From Nereocystis luetkeana (Eukaryota > Sar > Phaeophyceae > Laminariales > Laminariaceae), in NCBI GenBank assembly GCA_031213475.1, contig JARUPZ010000021.1, positions 2,155,501 to 2,219,500 on the forward strand: a stretch of DNA of 64,000 nt, in the 5' to 3' direction. Every line of letters begins with the position of its first letter. Within the stretch, counting starts at the first letter, position 1. Under the pieces are notes generated by a model. The model worked only from the letters and a program-made list of their open reading frames with translations, was not told the DNA's origin and did not search any database. Positions 1 to 11,344 of this stretch are shown here, one piece after another. Made by a program: the position numbers and the translations under genes.

Positions 1-743
1 TGATTTGGAAATTGGGCGTTGTTACAGAGCTACAATATACGGAGGCACTGCTTTGTTGCCTGCAATAGTCCACAGCGCGGCGTATGTAGTGTACAAAAGA
101 CGACAGAGAGGATTGCATTAACCCCTCGGTAACTCGAATTATTTCGATGGAATTCGGGTGAAGCGGCGGTAGATAGATGACGAGGACCGGATGTTCAAAG
201 CGCAGGAGGGCAGGAAAACATACGTGTTTCGAAGATGACGTCGCCAAGGACAAGATCTTGGAACGTTGCACGAAGGAAGCTTACAAAAGGTAATTTCGGA
301 GTATGTGAGAGATACCAGGTACATTTTTTTTACGCTGCACGAAGTTGATTTTGGAGTACGAGAGGTATACCCGTATATTTTTTTAATAATAAAAAACCTT
401 CTCTTTTTTGGGCAGAAAAGGTACAACGTTTGGCTGATACGACGTGAGGGTGTGGACATGGAGGGGGTCGTTGGAGGTCGGGAATCGAACCGAGAATACT
501 CCTTGGTTTGTTGCAAGCGGGAGAATAAGGCGTGTTGGTGCGTATTGAGGGCTCGTTCGAACGACTGACCTTCATGGTGGGCATTGCCACCAGACCGACA
601 CATTGTTTCACACGTCGGGCAGAGCACGCGATATAAATTAGTAGCAGTCTATTACTACTGAATATCCTGACACGTTGAGCTGTTGTGCGGGATCGGTATG
701 CGTCTACTGCTTGCTGTATATAATAGTGCATCTCCAACCTGTC
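1..743. other. Non-coding stretch with a tRNA B-box-like site
   Basis: No convincing exon is seen. Overlapping open frames on both strands have no recognisable domain and no paired splice signals. A B-box-like GGTTCGATTCCC (minus strand, about 483-497) suggests a decayed tRNA-derived SINE, but no cloverleaf can be folded. The 9-mer TACCAGGTA lies at 313-321. Confidence 0.4.
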
Positions 744-858
744 CTGTTACGGGGGACCATATTAAATAGGACCTACGGTTGACACAAAAACCCATATATA
801 TATCTCGCTATTTTTACGAACAATATTTGGTCCTATTTACTACGTCCCCCCGCAATAG
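744..858 (+). mobile_element. MITE family A, copy 1
   Basis: Short non-coding DNA element with terminal inverted repeats. The left end reads TTACGGGGGACCATA and the right end is its near complement, ending CGCAATAG. The interior carries the family landmark ACAATATTTGGTCC. The element has no coding capacity. Other copies are at 5,258, 14,828, 23,509, 31,994, 38,641 (half) and 47,468. The family is flanked by TA where the ends are well kept, which suits a Tc1/mariner-type mobiliser; in this copy the left TA has decayed to TG. Confidence 0.85.
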
Positions 859-1429
859 ATCATGCAGAGCACTTGGCTTCCACCCAGCAGCGTGAGCTAG
901 ATCGTGCAGATCAGGACTACGTCTGCCCTCAAATAGCTAGAACAAGAAATGGGAATCGATGACCTGTCCAACGTGGACGTTGTTTGATCCATCGCGTGGT
1001 GATTGAGTGAAAACACCAAGCGGATACAGCACGGGACGGTGCTGGCACGCAGTGAGAAGACCACGCGAACAGGCAGTGCTGCTCCTACTGCTGTAGGTAC
1101 CGTGTTATCTCGTGTTGTATTTTAGTTTCTTCACTTTTGCCACTACAGCAGCAGCAGCAGCACTACTGCGCCAGGGAGTCGCTTTTTCGTCGGGCGCCAT
1201 ATATGTATACGATCACTGTTGTTCCACTCTATCTTGCGTCTTGCGTCCATCTTCACATCTCGTCTTTCGACTCAAGCTTCCACTTCAACGTTTGACCGTG
1301 ACGTGAGGGCGAAAGCGGGCATTTTTTATCAGTGTTCCGTCAGAAAAAGAAAGGCGTTTCTGCGTCGGGCGCCATCGCCCCGGCAGTAGTTTACAGGAAC
1401 CCCCAAACAATCAGAGCCCCACCTTCAGT
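859..1429. other. Unannotated stretch with small dispersed repeats
   Basis: The first 120 bases (AGCTAGATCGTGCAGATCAG and a later GGGAATCGATGACCTGTCC) resemble the repeat at 58.44-58.56 kb. The sequence CTACTGCTGTAG near 1,087 is one of many near-palindromic TAC...GTA words in the window. No exon is supported. Confidence 0.4.
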
Positions 1430-1640
1430 TAGGCACCCCCGAAAAAAGGGACCCCCTTTCGCGATAAAGACGACCCCGTTCGCACCTGAAGAGGACCCCG
1501 ATCACGATAAAAGGGGACCCCGACCACGATAAAAGGGGGTCCCTTTCACGATAAAATGGGACCTCCTTCACGATACAGGGGGGGGGGCGAACATACTAAA
1601 GGGGGGTCCCGCATAAGAAAACAGAGGGGCCTGAGCTCAC
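1430..1640. repeat. Short tandem repeat, about 20-24 bp unit
   Basis: Degenerate head-to-tail units of the form GACCCCGATCACGATAAAAG. The same word in diverged form recurs near 3,500-3,590. A run of ten G lies at 1,578-1,587. Confidence 0.7.
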
Positions 1641-2073
1641 GATACACGAGAGGGTTCCCCATTCCAGCCCGCAAATACGATTCCTCATTTCGACCCGACA
1701 TGGCAGACGGCGATTCGATAGTCGGTATCAGACCCCTGTGGCGATTGATACGAGCCTCGCATGTATGTCCGGTATAGGAACCCCGTTGCGATTGATGCCC
1801 CCTCCCCCCTTTTCTGGCTGTTGGTTTTGTTATCTTCCAGTAGGTTGGTTAAGTTTGAAGCCTACGCTCACAACACTTTCGCGTTTAAAATTCGTGTCCT
1901 GTGCCATTTTAATCCGTCGCTCCCGTCAATGTAACCCGTCGCTCCCGGTTTTGTTGAGATTGATGAAGGGGGGCTTTTTGTCGGACCCCTCCATGCAGCG
2001 ATTGGCGTAGGCTCCGCTCACTGAAGGGCTCCGAACGCGTCCGGCATAACTACTATGAGTAGGTGCGTTTTGT
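1641..2073. other. Unannotated stretch downstream of the acidic tail exon
   Basis: Nothing recognisable. If the exon at 2,074-2,822 (minus) is a terminal exon, this would be its 3' untranslated region. No clear polyadenylation signal was picked out. Confidence 0.3.
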
Positions 2074-2822
2074 TCAGAGTCGTCGGCTACCACGGCCAGC
2101 CGCTCCCCCACCCGGTGAGGATGGAGTGCGACGAGACCTGCTCGGGCTGAACTGAGAGCTTTCCGGGGGATTTTCACCGCCGTTAGACTCTTCCTCGTCG
2201 CTGTCGTTATTGACTACCCGCCTGGACGGGTTCGGGCGGCGCGAGCGGGCTCCTCCTCCTCCTCCTCCTCCTCCTCCTCCTCCTGTGCCGCCCAGGGCGC
2301 CGCCTCGGATGTCCTGCTTCGTCTTGGTCATCATGTCCCCGGCTCTGTTGTCAGGCCTCCTACCCCTCCGGGGGGAGGGAGCCGCTTGAACCTCGCTACC
2401 ATCGCCGCCGCCGCCACTGCCGCCGCCGCCGCCGCCGCCACCGCCACCACCGCCACCGCCGCTTCGCTCTTTTCCGTGGGCCGCCTCGTTGCTGTCACTC
2501 CTTTCGTCGTCGCCGAAGGGTGCTGGGCTGTTCTTCCTCCGGTCTCCGCGATACGTGGCCTGCTGACGCCGCGGACTGTGGTTGTTGTGGTTGCCGTAGC
2601 TGTTGTCGTCATCGTCGTGGCTGACGGGTGGCTGGTGGCCGCCCGGGGGGCTCTTCATGAGCCTCGTGCTAGCTTTGAGGTTTCGAGGCTCCTCGGTGGC
2701 GTCCTCCCAGCGTCCTTCGTCGTTGTTTGCTGCTGCACTGTCCGTGCTTCCGCCGTTCCCGAACCCACCGCCGTTGTTGCTGTCGTTGTTATCGTCGTCA
2801 AAGTCCATGTGCACCCGACGAC
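2074..2822 (-). CDS. Acidic, Gly/Asn-rich low-complexity exon, possible cytoplasmic tail
   Basis: The frame is open on the minus strand for about 245 codons and ends at a stop at 2,074. An acceptor-like CATAAG precedes 2,822, just after an in-frame TAA; a start at the internal ATG near 2,808 is the alternative. The product would be disordered: Asp/Asn-rich start, two long poly-Gly runs, Arg-Ser patches (SPSRSRR) and an acidic NNDSDEEES stretch. Such tails occur on nuclear proteins and on the inner side of membrane proteins. It lies downstream of the membrane-helix exon at 11.83 kb on the same strand, so it could be that protein's tail. No family is recognised. The GGN run could also be a simple repeat that happens to stay open. 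Confidence 0.45.
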
Positions 2823-4114
2823 CTTATGGATGTATTTTCGTTTCCAGTGAGTGCAGGGCGGGGGCGGCCGAGGTAAGGGCGAGGGGGGGGGGGGGGGGCA
2901 GTGGCGGGTGAATTTAACCCTTGATCACTGCAATAATACGCATTTTACAAATCCAGGTGTTCATAGGCTGTCCTTTAACCCGCGGGGTGTACTTCGAACG
3001 GGGTTAAGACCATTGAAACTTGAAATATCAGTTTTTTTCTCACCGTCAGCGGTATCTGCAATGCTTGAAAAACAAAGCGTTTGGAATTTTCAAGACAGCA
3101 GTCCCGGTTAGGGCATAAACCACTCAAAGTCGAAGTGGTATGTCCCCAAACGGGACTCCAGTAGTAAAAGGGTGAAATGTACTACAAGGGTCAAGTGGCT
3201 TTTGGGATCCAGGAGTGTGTTGATTGATCTCTGCGGGGATAGACGAAGCTGGCACGGGAACGCGCGGTTGGTGACTCCAGACAGTAACACTCCCCCCCTT
3301 GGATTATTCCCAAGCTGTCGAATCGACTCGCCTCATGAGGAGCAGCACAAAGAGTGACATCAGGAGGCTCGCATATTGTCCCGATGTCCCAGTATCCCAC
3401 TACCGGAATCCTTATCCAGCATGGAACTCCTCAATCTACGATGGATCTTACGCGTCGTGTTCCTTAATACCAGCAACGAACTGTATGGGCCCATGAACAA
3501 CAAAGGCCCCCCTTCAGAGTGAGCGGGGTCCTCTTTCGGCGTGTACGGGGTCTTCTTCTATCGTGAATCGGTCCCCTTTTAGCCCGCTGTTCGGGGGAGG
3601 CTACCCGTAAGAAACTTGAACTGCTGCTGTAAGAAATCGTGCTCAGCGGCAGGCGCCACACTACTGTAGTAGATCGTACCAAGTACCAGGTATGTAATAA
3701 CCCGCGACCGTGGTTGTTGAAGGATAGAGCCACAAAGAAGGTTTCGAGGTTCGCTCAGGTTCGACGTTTCTTGACAGCGACCCCATACTGTCTGGTATGG
3801 AGACCTAAAGCGGTAGGGAGCTAGAACGACAAAAACAAAACCTGAGACTCCTGACTGGAGGAGCTATTTACCCCATTCCCGAAAACAAAATCCAGGATAA
3901 CCCGATGAACGATCCCATCAACCGTCGTGTTTTCCATCTCATCTATATTGTCGTAGGCCCTACAGTAGGCTACTTCTGCATCTCCCTCCCTGTCGTAACC
4001 CGAATCGTTGGTATGGCCACATAACGAGCATTCCTCGTCCCCCGCCGCTACGGTACCACCGTGGTACACGACGAACCATGCCGTGAAACATAAATGGGAT
4101 TCCAACCACATACA
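2823..4114. other. Unannotated stretch with G tract and hairpin remnants
   Basis: Contains a 16-bp G run at 2,883-2,898, a family B hairpin (separate entry) and TACCAGGTA at 3,684-3,692. Words of the GACCCC/CGTGTACGGGG type near 3,520-3,590 resemble the array at 1,430. No exon with paired splice sites was found. Confidence 0.35.
3098..3176. mobile_element. MITE family B, copy 1 (decayed)
   Basis: Hairpin element with arms CAGTCCCGGTTAGGG and CCCCAAACGGGACT, diverged from the better copies at 51,059 and 63,246. The right end keeps AAAAGGGT. Confidence 0.65.
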
Positions 4115-4290
4115 GCAGTAGTAGTGGTGATCCCCCCATAGTGCCGGTTGCCCGCTATTATAGTGCCTGTGGGATCGCTTGGCGCAGAAGGGATCCCGGA
4201 GTCAGTGCGGTACGTAGTGTGCGGAGTAGTGCCGGTTGCCTCAATATATAGTGCCGGTATTTTTGGCTGGCGCAGACGGGCACTATAGAG
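4115..4290. repeat. AGTGCCGGTTGCC repeat
   Basis: The word ATAGTGCCGG occurs several times here, and GGCACTATA occurs in the opposite direction at the right end. The same vocabulary (CACCGGCACTAT, CGACCGGCACTATA) recurs near 20,025-20,065. It looks like a small inverted-repeat element of unknown family. Confidence 0.45.
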
Positions 4291-4327
4291 AAACCACTAC
4301 TGCATGCGGTAGTAGTTCCTCAGCGCC

Positions 4328-4418
4328 TTCTAGAACCGTAGCCCCGTTTTTTTGGACAAACCAGTCAAGTTCCAAGTAGTTTGTCCCCAGAACGAGACTG
4401 CGGTCCTAAAAGGGTTAA
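4328..4418. mobile_element. MITE family B, copy 2
   Basis: Hairpin with left arm AGAACCGTAGCCCCGTTTTT and right arm TTTGTCCCCAGAACGAGACT, ending AAAGGGTTAA. Family B ends (CCCTTTTAG...CTAAAAGGG) next to TTAA match what is known of piggyBac-type target duplication. Confidence 0.75.
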
Positions 4419-4699
4419 GGAGCCCCGTAGTCAGAAATGTTTTAGGCTAAAAAACGGCACACCGATATCGTCGTAGCACAAGTTAGAAATGCGGTACCTT
4501 TCAACCATCTAGAACGGGGGTGAGGCAGCACGAATCCACAGGTGGTCGGCAACCCCTACCCCTCTTGCACAATGTGAGCGTAGAACAATCACACCTCGGA
4601 TAACGTAGCGCATAATGTCTTCTGTTAGCGTTAGGCGCCAGCGAAAAAATACGTTACACTACTGTACGTTAACTACGTTAATTAATTTTGGGATTTCGT

Positions 4700-5257
4700 G
4701 AAAACAGAGTGTTTGTATGCTATGGTACTGGCGGGCGATCGCGTGACATGGTTGGTCTCGTATTGACGGTAGTATCTCGGTTTCACGGTGTTGGAGTATG
4801 CAGTCCATAGCGAGTAACACTATGTTCGTGTGTTGGCGGGATTCCCGGTGGTTATCGTAACATACGTTGAAGGGACAACGTATTGTATGGCCAATAAAAT
4901 GTTCAAGTTATGCTACGGTGTATGATATACGACATCAGCCCGTAGTGAGTAACGTTACGTCGGTGTGTCAACGGAATTCTTTCTTGCTACGGTAACACAT
5001 TTCAGACGGATAGCGTGCATGGCCAATTGAACGCTTACATCCACTCACTGTGTGTGAGTGTGTTGGCGGAATTCCTAGTAGCTATCGTAACACACGTTGG
5101 AGAGATAACGTATATGGCCAATATAACGTTACCATTTTGTCACCGTATCAGCCGCAGCAGCAGTCCGTATCGAGCGACGTTATGCTTGGGTGTTAATGGA
5201 AGTATCGCTACCATAACATACGTCAAGCGGATAACGTACATGATCGATAACACACTA
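4700..5257 (+). repeat. Tandem repeat, about 120-136 bp unit, 4-5 copies
   Basis: Successive units start near 4,800, 4,936, about 5,040 and 5,160. Each has CAGTCCGTAGCGAGTAACG, then GTGTGTTGGCGGAATTCC, TATCGTAACACACGTTG and ATGGCCAATATAACG. The copies have diverged by point changes and small gaps. No shared reading frame is seen. Confidence 0.75.
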
Positions 5258-5368
5258 CTATTACGGGGGACCATAGTTAATAGGACCTATGGTTTACATA
5301 AAAACCTATATATTTAACCTTTTTTACTAACAATATTTGGTCCTATTAACTATGGTCCTCCGTAATAG
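5258..5368 (+). mobile_element. MITE family A, copy 2 (best preserved)
   Basis: The terminal inverted repeats are about 30 bp and differ at one position. They run inward from CTATTACGG and end CCGTAATAG. TA lies directly outside TTACGG and CCGTAA on both sides. The interior is A/T-rich with ACTAACAATATTTGGTCC. This copy serves as the family reference in the window. Confidence 0.9.
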
Positions 5369-6569
5369 CATGATGTGAATGTGTTAGGTCGTACAAGGGA
5401 TACGTTTTATGTAGTAGTATCACAAGATAGCAGATAATGCATATATATCCCAATCGAACATCAACAATGTGTTACTGATGTGATAGCTCGTGCATGCGAG
5501 TATGCAGGTCTCGTTATAGGTGGATAACGTACTGGTGTTATAGATAGATACGATACTGGGGGGGTTCTTAATTGTGTAGACGTTTTGTTTGCGAGGATTC
5601 CCGTTAAAAATATTCCCTGTTTTAGGTTTGCGGGGACCCCCCTAAAATAGCCCCTGTTTTGAGGTTTCAATAATATGGAATACAGAGGCACTTTCACCCG
5701 GGGATGCTATGTTGTCCTCCCCTCCAGGGGATAATTTTGTAGGTGTTCCCTACTGGGATCTCGGGCGAAATTGGATAACACGGCTACATCAGGTCACTCC
5801 ACGACGCCGCTTTACCACTAACACAGGTAACACATAATATATCTCGGGAAGACCCAAAGGGTAACTTCGCAGCATATACTTGGAACGACTTCGGCCCCAA
5901 AAGTAGCTCGGTAACCTAATCATAGGTCCAGATCGACTATTATGATAACGCAGCAGTAACGAATATTTCAAATCAGATCTGTACTGACAGAATAGTGACA
6001 CCATACAAAGGTAATGTGCGAGAGACCTCCGCGTTTTTGCTAGCACCCTAACATAATATTACGTAGGTTTAGGCTGAGACTGTAATGTTGCTTACCTAAG
6101 TTAAATGTTACGTTGTCCGACCCTAAAGCACTCTGACGGGGGGTCCGAATAACCTACTGTTACTAGTGCTGGTGACTACGTTATGTTGTGTTAGTGTGAT
6201 AGTTGTAACGTAATGTTGGGTGTCACTAGTCCTGGCCCACATGGTCAGGTGTTATCTATAACACTCCTCTTAAGGGCAGCAGCATAATATGGGTGTGTTA
6301 TGTCTGAGGCTGAGTAGACAGTAAAATGAGGTCATCATGCAATTAATACAAATCTGCGGATATCGATCTGGGCATGCTAGTTAGGGTGATAACGTACGTG
6401 TGTGGCCAACTCCTAAAATTGTGCTACAAGTAACAGTGTTGGTACATACATGCACGAATCACGGCGTAACATAATGTTTACCGTGCCAGAGCAGGACGAG
6501 ATCGAGCAGAACATAAAGTTAAGGCGTGGACACGTTCGTGGGTTTCCAGTGAACACACGGCGTTGAGGT
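5369..6569. other. Unannotated stretch
   Basis: Rich in words such as TAACGTA and GTTACGTTGT, which recall the tandem repeat just to the left, so it may be a more decayed part of it. No domain, exon or RNA gene recognised. Confidence 0.35.
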
Positions 6570-6803
6570 GTTCTACGATAGAGGTTCACCCTACAGTTTC
6601 TGAGTCTCCTCACTTGAAGAGCTCTATACCTTGCCCGCAACTAACCTCAGTAAAAATCAAATTGCATCCCGTTGAATATCCCCACGGCCCTAGTATACAA
6701 GCAAGTCATTTTTCGAAACAAAAGTATTCCGACGATTTTGGGTTAGGGAGCCCGTCATTCAGAGAACCTTTCAGCCCAAAAGTGCTACCTTTATCGTAGA
6801 ACG
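6570..6803 (+). mobile_element. MITE family C, copy 1
   Basis: Ends are inverted repeats: GTTCTACGATAGAGGT on the left and ACCTTTATCGTAGAAC on the right. The interior has CTCCTCACTTGAAGAGCTC near the left end and CGACGATTTTGGG. The copy at 26,076-26,312 is in the opposite orientation with the same parts. No coding capacity. Confidence 0.8.
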
Positions 6804-7043
6804 CGTCCGTTACCGTGATTGCTCCTCCAGTGCTATGGGCTATGACAGTAAAAAAAATGTGTATTATTGCCAGAACCCATAGCTCCTTTGCTATAACACT
6901 ATGTTAGCACATACATGGCCACGTCCCTGCGTTAGGCCTCATGGCGCAGAAAAGTGTTACCCGAGTGATACGTTATCCTAGGTGTGAAAAACAATCCTTG
7001 TGGAATTGTTGAACAATATACCACGCCACTAATTAGGCGTGCC

Positions 7044-7150
7044 GAATTGAGAGTTTGTCGACACCGTTGCGGTGGGGTTTGCTACATTGCCCAAGGCCTC
7101 CACAAACTAAAGTAGCAAATCCCCACGAGGTGTCGACAAACTCTCAATTC
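7044..7150. mobile_element. MITE family D, near-perfect palindrome
   Basis: The outer 22 bp (GAATTGAGAGTTTGTCGACA...) are matched exactly in reverse complement at the right end. Inner arms GTGGGGTTTGCTAC and GTAGCAAATCCCCAC also pair, so most of the 107 bp folds into one hairpin. A diverged relative lies at 16,310-16,430. Confidence 0.85.
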
Positions 7151-7640
7151 TGTACGGCTACGTAGTGATGTGCTACATTGTTGAAGGTCTCCAAAACAAG
7201 GTGCCTGGTATTGTTTACACCCCTACTGTGCAAGAGGAGGGGTATCGGCCACCTGTGCAGCATCATCCTGCGCGCGTTCCGTACGCAGCATCTCTCCACG
7301 TTGCACTTCAGTCGACAAGTCGGCTGGCTATCAACTGGCTTCATCAGACGACTTACCGACTGACGCTAGTGAGTTGGCTAGCGGCACCTGCCGATTAGTT
7401 ATTGGTCGTAATTTACTGCCGACTCGCAGCTCTTCTTCTAGTAATCCATCGTTTTTGTTCTTGTTTGCTTTTCCCCCCGAACCCCCGAGAAGGTTCATAA
7501 TAATAATGAAATGACACCTGTAGGAAGCCGAGTAGGCTATTGGGCACTAGCGAGCGACGACGAATTAAGATGAGCGTTGCTGCCAACAACGCAGGCTTGT
7601 TAGGTTGTATAGGCTCATGCTATCACCTTGCTGCGCCTTG
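7151..7640. other. Unannotated stretch flanking family D
   Basis: The first 100 bases (GATGTGCTACATTGTTGAAGG, CTACTGTGCAAG) resemble sequence right of the diverged relative at 16,355-16,420, so the mobile unit may extend beyond the hairpin. Nothing else recognised. Confidence 0.35.
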
Positions 7641-7875
7641 GGGGTGAGCTTTGGCGTTTCTCTGCGCTCCCGCGATCCGACGTAGCAGGAGCGTACACCA
7701 TGGCCAAGTTCGCGAAAATAGCAGCGGCGTAACCACGTACATGGCACAACCGAAACAAGGTAGCAGGCGCGTAACAACGTGGCAGAAGCGTGGCAACGTA
7801 GCGGGAGCGTGAAAACATAATAGGAGCGTGACACCTTAGCGGGAGTGTAACAGCGTAACAACACAGTCAAATTAC
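7641..7875 (+). repeat. Short tandem repeat of CGTAGCAGGAGCGTAACAA type
   Basis: Units of about 15-18 bp built on AGCGGGAGCGTGAAAAC and its variants run head-to-tail. No coding reading is preferred. Confidence 0.6.
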
Positions 7876-7959
7876 AGGACCGGGAAACCATGAGGAAGTC
7901 ACCGGCTCGGCCCGTTGCAGTGCTATCGTTGCCTGGCGTACGATACAATGTTTTTGTAC

Positions 7960-8334
7960 TATACATTATTATTGTGGTTTTGGGTGGGATTTCGTGAGAG
8001 CTCCCATGCGACCCCACGAACTCCTGTGAGTGTATCATGGGAGGCCACACGATCCCACCGCGGAATCTCACGGGATACCCAGAGACTTTCCATGCCCCGC
8101 GGGGGGGTCCAGGTGAGGTCTCGCTTGTTCCTGCGAGTCACTGTGATATTTCACGGTGCCAAATGAGTTCCCTCGTAATCCCACCTGGAATCCCGCGAGA
8201 TCCCGCGGGAAATCTCTCCTTGTAAATTTCCGATATATGCCCGTGGAGAATCCACGGGAGTTCCTATGGGAGTTCCCGAGTTCCCATGGGATCCATGACA
8301 TATATCGGGATCCTTTGATGATACCTTCCACCAC
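7960..8334. repeat. Array of degenerate GGGATCCCGCGAGA-type units
   Basis: Units about 10-12 bp long alternate between CCCGCGAG, GGGATCC, ACGGGAG and CCATGGGA words, many of them palindromic. Closely related arrays are at 8,940-9,500 and 40,640-41,360. Open frames here are by-products of the repeat. Confidence 0.65.
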
Positions 8335-8935
8335 TGACACAGGACTGTTCACTTTTTTTGGTTGTTGTTAGCTCTTAGTCTCTATGCTCTTCTCGTATTC
8401 TTGCCTTCCGGCTGATCTTCTTGTGACTTCCTTATGCTGGCCCATCAGCTGGACATATATATCATATAACTGATTGTACCATCAAACAGCAACCTTGTCC
8501 TCGGGACCTGCCTGCACCCTGAGCGCATGATCGTTTCGTGTTTCTTTTTTTTTTCCTTTTTTCCTTTTTTACGTTTTCCTTTTTATGTTTCCCTTCCTTT
8601 ATTCTAATTGCCCCCTCTTTGTGATTATATTTTTTCTTAACCCTTTTTTTTCGAGTGGACTTATAATATCATGGATATGTTCTTGTGGTGTCACTTGGTT
8701 GCAAGTGTTAAGCGATGAGATACTACAGCTCGTTAGTACCGTTTCCCTCACGGGTTGGTATGACACTGCCGCCTTGCGCACCACTTCTTACTTGTTCGCT
8801 TTCTCCCACCATCGAGTTGCATTTCTATCACAGCCTGTTTTTTATCAGACAGTAACTGTTACAGGCAGGATCTCAGGGAAGTAGTGGGCTCATGTACATT
8901 GTGCGAACATCATCTTCACATTTTATAAAACCCGT
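8335..8935. other. Pyrimidine-rich unannotated stretch
   Basis: Long T/C runs lie around 8,540-8,650 on the plus strand. No exon, RNA gene or repeat element is supported. Confidence 0.35.
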
Positions 8936-8939
8936 GAGG

Positions 8940-9500
8940 GTTGTCCCTACCCCAAAGTACCTGTGGGATCCCACGAGATCGTATGGATGCTCACGGGGTC
9001 CCACATGGGTGAACGGGTTGCCGTGTGGTCCCGCGAGTTGTCTTCGTTTTTTTTCCCACGACTTCCCGCAAGTTCCTATGTGATCCGTGGTACTCCCTCG
9101 ACACCCAGCTTGTCTCTCTTTATTTGTTCCCGCGAGTTCCCATTTGTTCCAGCGGATTCTCGTGATTTCGCGGAATTTCCCTCGAGTGTGATCCCGCGAT
9201 AACCCCAACCCTGACCCTAACTCTGACCCTGACCCTAACCGAATGGCATCTTACCGATCTCGTGGTTTCCCATGAAATATGTCCGCGGTTATTTGCACGT
9301 GGTTTCTCGTGGGATCCCGAGACATCCCGCGAGATCTCGGGTGGGATCCCATGGAATCCATAATACCGCGACTTCCCGCGACATTTTGCGCGATCCCACC
9401 TGGAACGTCATTAGAAGCCCCGGTACCCCCCGTGGGATGCGGGGGGGGGGGGGGTGGGGGGCATCCCGAGGTATCCCATGGTACTTGTCACGGTAACCCG
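8940..9500. repeat. Second GGGATCCCGCGAGA-type array with G tract
   Basis: Same degenerate 10-12 bp vocabulary as at 7,960 (TCCCGCGAGTTCCC, GTGGGATCCC). It is interrupted by CCCTAA/CCCTGA telomere-like words at 9,202-9,240 and a 14-bp G run at 9,441-9,454. Confidence 0.65.
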
Positions 9501-9839
9501 CCCAATATCATCAACCATTGGACTCGGCGAGTTGAACATGTTCTCAACGCAAGGATAGCGTCATTGTAGGCAGGGGGTCAATGAAAATGTAGTAGGTACT
9601 GCTGTGAGGGGTGCACTCACGGAAGCGAAGCCTTGTACTTGTCAGCGACTCTTGCCGACGCCTGGCGTTGCGGTGAACGGAAGCCACGAATTCCGAATTT
9701 CGGCCCTCTGAACAGGAAATAGTGAACGAGAGCGCGGTGCAGTGAACACCAGATGGGCTTGAGTATACGACAACAGAACAGTCATGGGTGTCGCGCAACA
9801 ACAGCAGTTCAACAGAACTGTTAGTGTCCCTATTTTTCA

Positions 9840-10520
9840 ATAGCATCGTTATAGTGCCATGCTCCTTTAGCAGCATATATGTAGTTGGTGTCATGATATT
9901 TCAATAGTATCGTTTATGTCATACTCCTACAACAACGTCAGTGTCGATATTCTTCAACATGTACGTCATAATCCTTCAATGACGTCGCCTGTATCATAAT
10001 CCTTCAATAGCATCGTTAGCCCCATACATACCAGCATCGTTGGTGCAAACTTTTTCAGCAAAATCGTCAGTAGCACCGTTTACCTTGATAACATCGTTAT
10101 CGTTGTAGCGGTCCAACAGCATGGTGGTTTGTTTCAATGTTCTTCCAACAACGTGGTCGGGGGCATGCCCCTTCAACAACGTCCATGGTGTCGTAACCCT
10201 CCTACAACACATGCACTATTCACTTCGTGTCCCTTCAACGTCATCGCTATTGTGCTGTAGTTCTTCGGCAGCTCTATTTCAGCATTGTCGTAATATTTCG
10301 GCATTGGCTTAGGGTCAAGCACCTTTCAACATAATAACGCCAGTGTCATAATTATCCACAACCATTGCTAGTGCCAGTAATCTTTCTACATCGCCAGTAG
10401 TATCATAACGGCACCGGAACAGCGTCGCGGTCGCTGTACTGACATTTGCCTTGAACAGCATCGTTAGAGTCGCAATACGTTAACATCGTGACTACTAATA
10501 ATGTTACAATTCTTCTACAC
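9840..10520. repeat. Degenerate array of CAACATCGTTAGTGTCATAATC-like units
   Basis: Words TTCAACAACGTC, AGCATCGTTAG and GTGTCATAATCC recur about every 30-45 bp. The left part (9,501-9,840) shows a weaker form. No frame is kept between units. Confidence 0.55.
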
Positions 10521-11167
10521 ATCGCTCCTGACTCCTGACAAAACATATATATAAAAGATTGCAGCAATACACATGGGGTTGACAGAACTAGGCCTGCGGG
10601 TAGTCCTTAGTATATCCGGGCACTAACTGCTACTGTAGATAGGGTACTGTGCTGCGTGCGGTATCATTACTGTGAGCACGACAACACCTAGCTGATGATG
10701 CCTACGTACTTCTCAACCAATGAGAGAGCTGCCCGCTGTTGCCACCAGCCAAGTAATCGATCGAGACGAAACAATCCTGCCAAGGTCCATTTACCCCTTA
10801 AAAAATACGAAAAAAACGGACATACTACTGTTATTAGACTGATCTTACGGCAGAGGAGCATACCGCCATTTTCGCTAGCATGCTTACGCCACTCGGGCGA
10901 GCGATTCCGTACGTACCTCACTCAAACTTGAACTTTGAAATATTTTGTTGGCGCAAAGTATCAAAACATTCCCATGGCGGTATGCACAGGTCTCGAAAAA
11001 AACTAGAAATGGGCTTAACAGCTCTCGAAGACCGCAAAACAAACAGGGCAAACACTCCACCGAATATCTCTGAGCGGCTGAAATAAACGGCAAAGAAGTG
11101 ATATATCGCCCTACCGCACGTAGCACCAATCCCCGCTTGGGAAGAGTGTGGGAGACCTTGCTTTCAG
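10521..11167. other. Unannotated stretch upstream of a plus-strand exon
   Basis: Would be intron or upstream region if the exon at 11,168 is real. No matching exon with convincing splice sites was found here. Confidence 0.3.
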
Positions 11168-11344
11168 TGCTGTTTGAGTCAAGGCCCTTGTATTGTGGTG
11201 GACAAATGACTGCCGAAACGGTATCTATACCCTATCGCGGCGGTCACCTTACGCACTTCTATTGTGTATCTCTGAATACAACAATCGAGGAAGTTCACGT
11301 ACTGCCTGATGATGGTGTATATTTTACTTCGTGCGAAGTACCAG
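11168..11344 (+). CDS. Candidate internal exon, unknown Cys-containing protein
   Basis: A strong acceptor (CCTTGCTTTCAG) precedes 11,168 and a donor (CCAG then GTAAAC) follows 11,344. The 177 bases give 58 complete codons with 2 leading and 1 trailing base. The peptide includes YCGGQMTAET, RGGHLTHFYCVSLN and EVHVLPDDGVYFTSCEVP, with three cysteines and alternating beta-strand character. No family is recognised. The opposite strand offers nothing comparable. The donor lies inside a TACCAGGTA word (11,339-11,347), so this exon would use that motif as its splice site. No partner exon was identified. Confidence 0.45.

Noticed and set aside
9202-9240. Interstitial telomere
   Set aside because: Only a few irregular CCCTAA/CCCTGA words inside a GGGATCC array. 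The similar patch at 57,850 is even shorter.
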